Source: Bacillota bacterium
GTDB lineage: Bacteria > Bacillota > Clostridia > Christensenellales > SZUA-584
Length of the DNA stretch: 26,643 bases
Assembly (NCBI GenBank): GCA_023396555.1
Contig: JAEWWC010000128.1
Coordinates: forward strand, 1-26,643
Reading direction: 5' to 3'
Below are positions 1 to 5,432 of this stretch, one piece after another (positions within the stretch are counted from its first letter, which is position 1; each line of letters opens with the position of its first letter). Under the pieces are notes generated by a model. It was not told the origin of the DNA and ran no database searches. It saw nothing but the letters and a program-made list of their open reading frames with translations. Both the position numbers and the translations under genes were made by a program.

Positions 1-303
1 GCGGACCCCAAAAAAGCGGCGGTTGCGTCGCACCGTATGAGCGAGACGATGCCCTGGGTGACCAGCCGAGAGCTGGTGGGTGCCATCGCGATGTGGCGGG
101 ATCGCATCGACGGTATCATCATACTCAGCACGTTCCCGTGCGGGCCGGATTCCATGGTCAATGAGATTGTGATACGCCGTGTGAAGGATAAGCCGATACT
201 CAACCTGATACTGGACGGTCAGGAGGGCACTGCGGGCCTCGAAACGCGGCTGGAGAGCTTTATAGACATCATCAGATTCAAGAGGGACGAAAGCGTTGGA
301 TAA
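1..303 (+). CDS. HgdA/B-like activase-associated protein (DUF2229/COG3580 type), C-terminal fragment
   Basis: The frame is open from base 1, so the 5' part lies outside the window; about 100 C-terminal residues are visible. They contain a hydrophobic strand followed by STFPCGPDS and a tail GLETRLESFIDII. The same pattern recurs near the end of the next gene (KSFGCTPE, then HTRLEAFHDMI), so the two are paralogues. Family knowledge: proteins related to the 2-hydroxyacyl-CoA dehydratase subunits use cysteines in such loops to hold an iron-sulfur cluster and receive electrons from the activase. The stop overlaps the next start by 8 bases, and an activase gene completes the set, which supports a complex. 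Which substrate is reduced or dehydrated cannot be told from this piece. Confidence 0.75.
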   Translation, partial: ADPKKAAVASHRMSETMPWVTSRELVGAIAMWRDRIDGIIILSTFPCGPDSMVNEIVIRRVKDKPILNLILDGQEGTAGLETRLESFIDIIRFKRDESVG

Positions 304-1360
304 TACGAGAGTTACGTTTCCGCATTTGGGCAGCTACTGCGTGCCCATCGAACTGCTGTTCACGCAGGGGTTGGGGGTGGACTATGTCACGCCGCCGCCC
401 ATCACCAACCATACGCTGGAGATCGGCAGCCGGTACAGCCCGGACTTCGTCTGCTCGCCGTTCAAGTACAACCTCGGCAACTATCTCGAGGCCATTGAGG
501 CGGGCGCTAATACGCTGGCGCAGATTGGCGGTGCTTGCCGTCTGGGATATTACGGTGAGCTGCACGAGCAGATACTGCGCGACCTTGGGTTTAAGGGGCG
601 CTTTGTGAACATGGCTAAGGCGCGGTTCGACAGGCCGACCTCGTTCTATAATCAGCTCAAGGCCATCAACGAAAACCTCCCGATTGCCCGCGTCGCCAAG
701 TTCCTGCCGGTGGTGCTTAAGATGGTGGAGTGCATCGATGAGGCGGAGGACTACGTGCGCCAGAACGTCGGATTCGAGACCAAACAGGGTACATTCGAGA
801 AGGCGCACGCGGAGTATCTGGAGGAGCTGCGCGGTGTGCGGAGCTCGAAGCAGCTGCGCGGGCTGCATCAGGACGCAATGAAACAATTTAAGTCCATCAG
901 CACGAACAAGCCGGAAAAGCCGCTGCGCGTGGGTATCATCGGCGAGTACTACACCATCATGCTGCCGTTCAGCAACCATTTCATCGAGAAGGAACTGGCG
1001 AAGAAGGGTATGGTGGTGGACCGCTGGATGAACCTGACGAACTCGCTGCTGCACAGCGGGAACAAGGAAGCGAAAGCGAAGATACGCGGCTACGCGGAGT
1101 ACGACATGGGCGCGACATGCATGATGACTATTGAGCGCGCACTGTATTACGCAAAACGGGGTTACGACGGCATCATACACTTGAAGAGCTTTGGCTGCAC
1201 ACCGGAGATCGACGTGATCCCCGTGCTGCAAAACATCAGCGTGGATTACAAGATACCCATCATCTACTTTAGCTACGACTCGCAGACCAGCGACGCGGGT
1301 ATCCATACGCGGCTGGAGGCGTTCCACGACATGATCATGATGAGGAAGGAAGCGAAATGA
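296..1360 (+). CDS. HgdB-like acyl-CoA dehydratase/activase-associated protein (COG3581 type)
   Basis: A 354-residue protein starting at TTG 296, with AGAGGG at 281-286 as ribosome site and an 8-base overlap with the upstream gene. Visible cysteine loops are VCSPFKYNLGNY near residue 58, GGACRLGYY near residue 80, ATCMM near residue 275 and KSFGCTPE near residue 300. The end, IYFSYDSQTSDAGIHTRLEAFHDMI, matches the tail of the preceding gene. Family knowledge: these actin-activase-linked proteins resemble the iron-sulfur subunits of 2-hydroxyglutaryl-CoA dehydratase and are often fused to the activase in other Clostridia. Here all parts are separate, coupled genes. The cluster-ligand role of the cysteines and the substrate are inference. 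A double-cubane-type reductase is an alternative to a true dehydratase. Confidence 0.75.
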   Translation: MDNTRVTFPHLGSYCVPIELLFTQGLGVDYVTPPPITNHTLEIGSRYSPDFVCSPFKYNLGNYLEAIEAGANTLAQIGGACRLGYYGELHEQILRDLGFKGRFVNMAKARFDRPTSFYNQLKAINENLPIARVAKFLPVVLKMVECIDEAEDYVRQNVGFETKQGTFEKAHAEYLEELRGVRSSKQLRGLHQDAMKQFKSISTNKPEKPLRVGIIGEYYTIMLPFSNHFIEKELAKKGMVVDRWMNLTNSLLHSGNKEAKAKIRGYAEYDMGATCMMTIERALYYAKRGYDGIIHLKSFGCTPEIDVIPVLQNISVDYKIPIIYFSYDSQTSDAGIHTRLEAFHDMIMMRKEAK

Positions 1361-2310
1361 CGACGAAAGCGTATCTCGGGCTGGACATCGGCTCGATATC
1401 CACCAAGGGCGTGGTGATAGATGACAACAACAATATACTCGCGAGCGAATACCTGTGGACGCAGGCCGACCCCATCGGGGCGGTCAAGCGGCTGCTGCAC
1501 GTACTGAAAACACAGCTTGACGGGCAGGATGTGCACGTCACCGCAGTAGGTACCACGGGCAGTGCCCGTCGGCTCATTGGTGCGATGACCGGCGCGGCGG
1601 TGGTGAAGAATGAGATCACGGCGCACGCCATCGGCACACTATCGCTGTATCCCGATGTGCGGACGATATTCGAAATCGGCGGTCAGGATTCCAAGATCAT
1701 ACTGATCGAGAACGGCTTTGTGGTGGACTACGCGATGAACACGCTATGCGCCGCGGGCACCGGCGCGTTCCTCTCCAGCCAGGCGCAGCGCCTCGGCGTG
1801 GCGGTGGAGCAGTTTGGCGAGATCGCGCTCACGTCCAAGAAACCGACATCCATCGCGGCCAGATGTACCGTTTTCGCGGAAAGTGATCTCGTCCACAAGG
1901 CGCAGATTGGCCACCGCAAGGAAGACATCATCGCGGGGCTGTGCCGTGCTGTGGTGTCCAACTATCTCAACAACGTGGGCAAGGGCAAGAAGATTGTCGC
2001 GCCCATCGTGTTTCAGGGCGGCGTCAGCAAGAACGTGGGCGTGAAGAAGGCGTTCGAGGACGCGACAGGCCATGAGGTGACGGTGGACAAAAGCGGCCAT
2101 CTCACCGGGGCGCTGGGCGCCGCGATACTCGCGAGGAAATCCGGCGCGGACGGCAGCTTCGACATGGGCATCGCCGACATCGAGTTTGTAACGCGCGGCG
2201 TGGAATGCGGCCGCTGCGCCAACCACTGCGAGATCATCTGCATCTATCAGGACAAGACGCTGCTGGACGCTTGGGGCAACAAGTGTGAGCGCGGCGCGGT
2301 GATGCGGTAA
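1357..2310 (+). CDS. Acyl-CoA dehydratase activase (BcrAD/BadFG/HgdC family ATPase)
   Basis: A 317-residue protein of the ASKHA (actin/Hsp70/sugar kinase) fold. Seen: phosphate-1 loop LGLDIGSISTKG (7-18), VGTTGSARR (64-72), FEIGGQDSK (105-113), and the two cysteines expected to hold the dimer-bridging 4Fe-4S cluster, NTLCAAGTG (Cys131) and AARCTVFAESD (Cys170), then FQGGVSKN (219-226). In HgdC-type activases ATP hydrolysis drives one electron to the partner protein. The ATG overlaps the previous stop as ATGA, so translation is coupled. Odd feature: a C-terminal extension with Cys284, 287, 291, 295 and 310 (CxxCxxxCxxxC), which could carry another cluster and is absent from minimal activases. 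No dehydratase genes follow; a hairpin at 2411-2440 ends the unit. Confidence 0.9.
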   Translation: MTTKAYLGLDIGSISTKGVVIDDNNNILASEYLWTQADPIGAVKRLLHVLKTQLDGQDVHVTAVGTTGSARRLIGAMTGAAVVKNEITAHAIGTLSLYPDVRTIFEIGGQDSKIILIENGFVVDYAMNTLCAAGTGAFLSSQAQRLGVAVEQFGEIALTSKKPTSIAARCTVFAESDLVHKAQIGHRKEDIIAGLCRAVVSNYLNNVGKGKKIVAPIVFQGGVSKNVGVKKAFEDATGHEVTVDKSGHLTGALGAAILARKSGADGSFDMGIADIEFVTRGVECGRCANHCEIICIYQDKTLLDAWGNKCERGAVMR

Positions 2311-2410
2311 ACCGCGTTATTTAACCGTTAGTTCCACAAAAAAACTGATCCATTCGCCTGCAAGCCGGACGTTTATTTCCTCAAGTAATTAGGGAACTAT
2401 AACAGCGAGA

Positions 2411-2440
2411 AAGAGCCCGGACTAAGCAGTTTGGGCTCTT
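2411..2440. terminator. Hairpin between convergent genes, probable bidirectional terminator
   Basis: AAGAGCCCGGACT (2411-2423) pairs with AGTTTGGGCTCTT (2428-2440), allowing two G-T pairs, around the tetraloop AAGC. It sits between the activase gene and the minus-strand small protein, which face each other. The U-tract is short on both strands (CTTAT and CTTTCT). Confidence 0.7.
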
Positions 2441-2470
2441 ATACTAAGATGAACATTTATGATTAAATGA

Positions 2471-2680
2471 TCAATATGGAACAGGAATTGGATGACAACT
2501 GGGGTAAGGTGTCATATTTTGAATCTGCCCATATAGGTAGCGCCTGACCCTGTATTCTGTTTGATATAAGTATTCCATTAAGTAAATACCTCTGGAGTCA
2601 AAGCGGCATAATTTACCCGTGGTGCTTTCTCCGTTTACCAACGCGATGCCTACATGTTCATTAATCAGCATAGGTAACAT
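2471..2680 (-). CDS. Small Sm-like (YuzF-type) hypothetical protein
   Basis: A 69-residue protein with the pattern VGIALVNGESTTGKL, RGIYLMEYLYQ, then IQNMTPYP. The alternation looks like a five-strand Sm/LSM-like barrel, as in short Bacillus and Paenibacillus proteins of unknown role; this resemblance is from memory and not proven. The start is odd. The only strong ribosome site, AGGAGG at 2705-2710, is 24 bases from the ATG at 2680. At proper spacing lies ATG 2695, which reads Met-Pro-stop, and ATG 2690 opens a nine-codon frame. Either a small leader peptide is used or the 5' end carries a frameshift. A terminator-like hairpin lies downstream at 2411-2440. Confidence 0.6.
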   Translation of the reverse strand: MLPMLINEHVGIALVNGESTTGKLCRFDSRGIYLMEYLYQTEYRVRRYLYGQIQNMTPYPSCHPIPVPY

Positions 2681-2715
2681 CCATTGTCATGGCATGATAA
2701 TTCGCCTCCTAAAAT

Positions 2716-2744
2716 ATCATATTCAATATATTGCTATATGTTAA
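2716..2744 (-). promoter_or_regulatory. Candidate sigma-A promoter for the small Sm-like gene
   Basis: On the minus strand TTAACA (2739-2744), a 17-base spacer and TATGAT (2716-2721). The expected transcript would begin near 2709, inside the AGGAGG site, so the leader would be extremely short. That makes either the promoter or its use doubtful. Confidence 0.35.
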
Positions 2745-2824
2745 GGTAAGCAGTTAGCGTATTTATGCTGATCTTAAGTTCTCGGTTGTTTTGACTGCTG
2801 AGATTTAAAGGAAGGGAAAAGTTA

Positions 2825-2849
2825 AAATAGCCTTATATTAAGGCTATTT
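2825..2849 (-). terminator. Rho-independent terminator after the NlpC/P60 gene
   Basis: AAATAGCCTTA (2825-2835) and TAAGGCTATTT (2839-2849) form a perfect 11-base-pair stem with a three-base loop. Read on the minus strand it is followed by TTAACTTTTC, a T-rich tail. It lies 39 bases beyond the stop of the minus-strand gene ending at 2888. Confidence 0.75.
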
Positions 2850-2887
2850 CAGAATGATATCGTCATTAAACACACTTAATCCGTATT

Positions 2888-3517
2888 CTACGGTACAAAC
2901 TTCGGTCTGCCGAAAAGATTAAACAAAGACTTCTCTACGACCTTGCCAGTCATCTGGTTTCTGACTTCATGGTCGTTAAGCTTGCTGATCTGTATCCCAT
3001 AGGCCGTGCCTACCGCCTCGATAGTCCATTGGCTGCCCAAATACATTCCCATATGGGGAAGGCCGCTGGACGTTCGTCTGAAAAGGCAATCAGCCGGTCG
3101 AAGCGACGATTTATCAATGTTTTTGCAATAATTTTTGTAGATTGAATTGGCTGTGGCGTCAAAAGTTCTGGAGACGATTTGGAATTTACGCCAGATTCCC
3201 ACCAGAAGTCCCGAGCAGTCGCAGCATGCCTGCGGTATACCTTTTTTAACACTATCCAGATAGTGCTTGATCAGGAATTCCTTTCGGCCACCGGTGAAGA
3301 ACGCCGGGCGCTTCTCCGCACGGTCATTGATATATTCCACGGTGGGGATCTGGACAGTTAAATCCGGTTTGTAGAGGTTTGCGCCGAAAATATATGACCC
3401 GCAAGGCCATACCCATCGAAGTGTTTCGGATACAAGATCAATACGAAGCTGAGTTTCGCCGGTTAATGCCACGTTAATCTCGGAGATAATGGTGGGGGAA
3501 ACATATGGGAAATCCAT
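2888..3517 (-). CDS. NlpC/P60-like cell-wall hydrolase domain (3' part of split gene)
   Basis: A 209-residue frame. The catalytic Cys motif is ACCDCSGLLVGIW near residues 97-109 and the catalytic His motif PHMGMYLG is near residue 155. The third polar position is Glu (TIEAVG) instead of the usual His. Family knowledge: NlpC/P60 enzymes cut the D-Glu to diamino-acid bond of peptidoglycan stem peptides. There is no signal peptide. The ATG at 3517 lacks a ribosome site, and the frame is open upstream into the linker of the peptidoglycan-binding part, so this is best seen as the 3' half of one gene. The N-terminal 90 residues (a VSETLRWVWP region) are unrecognised. A terminator follows at 2825-2849. 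Confidence 0.7.
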   Translation of the reverse strand: MDFPYVSPTIISEINVALTGETQLRIDLVSETLRWVWPCGSYIFGANLYKPDLTVQIPTVEYINDRAEKRPAFFTGGRKEFLIKHYLDSVKKGIPQACCDCSGLLVGIWRKFQIVSRTFDATANSIYKNYCKNIDKSSLRPADCLFRRTSSGLPHMGMYLGSQWTIEAVGTAYGIQISKLNDHEVRNQMTGKVVEKSLFNLFGRPKFVP

Positions 3518-3558
3518 AGGATCTAACGGGCCGTTGCCCTGTTCAACCAGAGCTTTTA

Positions 3559-4038
3559 TTAATAGCAGCCCTTGTCTCCCACGATACCGTCTACTTCAAT
3601 ACCGGCATAAGTTTGAAACGCAATAACGGTATCGTGGGTGATCGGGCCGAATATGCCGTCCAATTCACCTTGGTAGAAGGGGTGAAGTGTGGTGGGATCG
3701 ATTAGCGAATTTAACTGCTTTTGTAACAGCTGTACATCCGATCCTCTCATGTAGGGATCTGTGAGCTTTAAGAGCCTTTGGCTTTTCATTGTTTCTACAG
3801 CCTGGAAAAGCGCGTCTGTGGTCTCATAGTTTACAACGCCATTCACATCGAGGAGCATTTCCGACTGGAATGCAATGACGGCATTATACGTAATCGGACC
3901 AAATATGCCGTCTCTTATTGCATTATAATAGGGAAGCCCGGTGCTTGGGTCATTAAGCATACTTAGATCCACCTGAAGCTGCAGAACTTCATCGCCCTCC
4001 ATGTAGGGTATTTGCAGCTGTAAACAAGATTCAGCCAT
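3559..4038 (-). CDS. Peptidoglycan-binding domain protein, two repeats (5' part of split gene)
   Basis: 159 residues with two PG_binding_1-like repeats. The first (about 6-75) has YMEGDEVLQLQ, then DGIFGPITYNAVIAFQ. The second (about 90-159) has YMRGSDVQLLQ, then DGIFGPITHDTVIAFQ and VDGIVGDK. AAGGTG at 4044-4049 is five bases before the ATG, so this start is well supported. The final residues GCY follow the frameshift and are not native. There is no signal peptide or membrane segment, so export of the intact protein would need another route, or action inside the cell, for example in a spore or during mother-cell lysis (speculative). Compare the related wall hydrolase at 15579-17231, which has four such repeats and a membrane anchor. 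Confidence 0.75.
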   Translation of the reverse strand: MAESCLQLQIPYMEGDEVLQLQVDLSMLNDPSTGLPYYNAIRDGIFGPITYNAVIAFQSEMLLDVNGVVNYETTDALFQAVETMKSQRLLKLTDPYMRGSDVQLLQKQLNSLIDPTTLHPFYQGELDGIFGPITHDTVIAFQTYAGIEVDGIVGDKGCY

Positions 4039-4063
4039 AATATCACCTTCAACTAAATGTATT

Positions 4064-4092
4064 TATCTAACAATATGCAATGCGCAAAACAA
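4064..4092 (-). promoter_or_regulatory. Candidate promoter for the split PG-binding/NlpC gene
   Basis: Minus strand TTGTTT (4087-4092), a 17-base spacer and TAGATA (4064-4069). The transcript would start near 4057, about 19 bases before the ATG at 4038, leaving room for AAGGTG. Confidence 0.4.
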
Positions 4093-4133
4093 TTGTTCTT
4101 AGAAGAATTAGGGAGTATAAGCCATTTGATTAA

Positions 4134-4594
4134 ATCCTTTCTGCCTGCAGGGAACGGCGGGTTGGTTATTTGCACAATACATATAGCGCAAAGAGCGATG
4201 ATTTTAAACTGGCGTCAATTGCGGAGTTCCATAAGCCGAAAGCTATACTTAAAGGTTTAAAATTCAAAGATATTTACTTTAAAAACGAGTACGTTAGTTA
4301 TGAATATATTAATGAGGATCAAATTATTAGTAATAGCGAATTATACTTGGTTTCGTGAATTGTCGCCCGAAGAGCACATGAACGATCTATATGGACGTGG
4401 ATCTGATCGCGAAGTTGAGTACAATGGAATTAAATATGTTTTTTTAGAATGGCTTGATCTGAAACAAACAAATCTGCTGTTTTTCTATTCACTGGGTTGC
4501 TGATGGAAAGCCATTTCTCGCCTGCTTACCAATGGATTACAAGATGACGAAATGCTTGCGTTTTGCCAATTTGAGACTGTTTCTGCAGAATAGT
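4134..4594 (+). pseudogene. Decayed reading frame, unknown protein
   Basis: The 648 bases between the genes at 4038 and 4687 contain protein-like text in two frames. One frame reads from 4134 to the stop at 4356-4358 (for example LKFKDIYFKNEYVSYEYI). The other reads on from about 4340 with ELSPEEHMNDLYG and VEYNGIKYVFLEWLDL to a TGA at 4501-4503, then in the same frame WKAISRLLTNGLQDDEML and FCQFETVSAE to TAG at 4592-4594. The composition is that of a soluble acidic protein. A frameshift plus one stop explain the pattern best. No family is recognised, and no ribosome site or start was found. A short open frame from ATG 4057 overlaps the opposite promoter and may or may not be its 5' end. Confidence 0.4.
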
Positions 4595-4625
4595 ATATCT
4601 GCTTCAGATTGGACTTTATAAGCAG

Positions 4626-4659
4626 AACCGGCCTGCCATTAGCTAGCGGCAAGCCGGTT
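4626..4659. terminator. Strong hairpin, probable terminator between opposing frames
   Basis: AACCGGCCTGCC (4626-4637) pairs with GGCAAGCCGGTT (4648-4659), 11 of 12 positions, around a ten-base loop. It follows the decayed frame on the plus strand (tail GTTTG) and the low-complexity gene on the minus strand. Confidence 0.55.
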
Positions 4660-4686
4660 GTTTGCGCCATCCTATGTTTTTGCACA

Positions 4687-5121
4687 TCAATCGAAGTCGT
4701 CGTCGATGTAAGCCACTAAACTGCCCATATCATCGTAGCCATCGTCCATATCCGCCATCATATCCCAACCGCCCGGTGTGCCGTACCAACCGTCTCCCGA
4801 TTCGGCAAAGGGGAAGCCGTCAATGAATGAGCACCGACCGAACCGGTCGCAGCACCGGCCGAACTGGTCACAGCACCGGCCGAACTGGTCTACGAAAAAG
4901 CAGCGCTGCTGCGGGAACCCGAAAAAGAACGGGAATATGGGGAAGCGCCGCCTGATGGGAAAGGGTCTGGGGAAGCGGCCACGGATGGGGAACCCACGCC
5001 CCGGGAATCCACGCATGGGGAACCCGCGTCTCATTCCACCGCCGCGCGGAAAACCGCCGCCCCGTGGAAATCCGCGTTGCGCTGTCTGCATGCCGCGGGA
5101 AGCATCAAAATCATCCGGCAT
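4687..5121 (-). CDS. Low-complexity Arg/Gly/Phe-rich protein with Cys heptads
   Basis: 144 residues from ATG 5121, chosen because AGGTGG at 5131-5136 is nine bases upstream; a TTG at 5127 would be only three bases away. Three zones are visible. Residues about 10-70 are basic and built of RGFP, FPRGGG and PIRGRFP units. Residues about 75-100 hold three heptads of the type C-C/S-D-Q/R-F-G-R. The last 40 are acidic (DMMADMDDGYDD, then YIDDDFD). Charge is therefore strongly bipolar. There is no signal peptide or known domain. Cys-rich, low-complexity proteins of this size occur in spore coats and surface layers, but that role here is inference. The 21-base DNA repeat at 4831-4893 underlies the heptads. 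Confidence 0.65.
   Translation of the reverse strand: MPDDFDASRGMQTAQRGFPRGGGFPRGGGMRRGFPMRGFPGRGFPIRGRFPRPFPIRRRFPIFPFFFGFPQQRCFFVDQFGRCCDQFGRCCDRFGRCSFIDGFPFAESGDGWYGTPGGWDMMADMDDGYDDMGSLVAYIDDDFD
4831..4893. repeat. Three tandem 21-bp units inside the low-complexity gene
   Basis: Units begin at 4831, 4852 and 4873 and share the core CCGAACTGGTC (first copy CCGAACCGGTC). Each encodes one seven-residue Cys-Asp-Gln/Arg-Phe-Gly-Arg unit on the minus strand. This is coding repetition, not a CRISPR array. Confidence 0.85.
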
Positions 5122-5432
5122 AATCAATTACCACCTATATATTTAATCAGCCTGTACAAGGCTGTTCCCTATATTCTATGTAAAGCGGCGGTTAATGTTC
5201 TGCAGGTTTGAATGAAAACGATCAAAAAGAAGCGGTATAGTAAAGCTCTTTCCGAACAAAATACGCTGCCGGGGTTTCTGTATCGCGAAGTCACAAAAGT
5301 ATGTGAGGCATAAAATATATGCAGTCCTAACAATACTGTATGGAATACCGATACAATTTCAGTTATGATGATATTGTTACATTTATCCACCCATGCAATC
5401 GCAAATATTGAATATGAATGGAGGACTGCCGT
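5122..5432. other. Intergenic region between divergent genes
   Basis: 311 bases without a supported gene. It holds the ribosome sites of both flanking genes and a small hairpin, CAGCCT GTACA AGGCTG (5148-5164), close to the start of the low-complexity gene. No convincing sigma-A promoter for the dehydrogenase fusion was found. On the minus strand CATAGAATA near 5174-5182 vaguely resembles a sporulation sigma-E/K -10 element, too weak to call. Confidence 0.5.

Larger units (their letters stand above)
2888..4038 (-). pseudogene. Frameshifted peptidoglycan-binding + NlpC/P60 gene (whole locus)
   Basis: Reading from 4038, the frame stops at TAA 3561-3559 just after the motif DGIVGDKG of the second peptidoglycan-binding repeat. 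Shifting the frame there gives LLLIKALVEQG, then NGPLDPMDFPY, which runs without a stop into the downstream NlpC/P60 frame. The stretch before the second frame's ATG (3517) has no ribosome site, whereas the upstream frame has a good one. One ancestral protein of about 380 residues is therefore split by a net one-base loss near 3562-3575. It could be a true null allele, a sequencing error, or (less likely) programmed -1 frameshifting: the zero-frame codons GAC AAG GGC lack a canonical slippery heptamer. Confidence 0.7.

Noticed and set aside
278..1327. Long minus-strand open frame of 349 codons
   Set aside because: It mirrors the well-supported HgdB-like gene; its His/Arg/Leu-rich text is typical of antisense to GC-rich coding DNA.
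3562..3575. Programmed -1 frameshift in the wall hydrolase
   Set aside because: The junction C AAG GGC is not a canonical slippery heptamer and no clear stimulating pseudoknot was seen.
4057..4260. Plus-strand 67-codon frame
   Set aside because: Its start is 18 bases from the divergent gene and overlaps that gene's promoter; no ribosome site. At most it is the 5' end of the decayed frame.
4501..4503. TGA read as selenocysteine
   Set aside because: The neighbouring frame is already shifted, no SECIS-like hairpin follows directly, and decay explains the stop more simply.
4831..4893. CRISPR-like repeat array
   Set aside because: Units are contiguous, 21 bases long and in frame within a low-complexity protein; there are no spacers.
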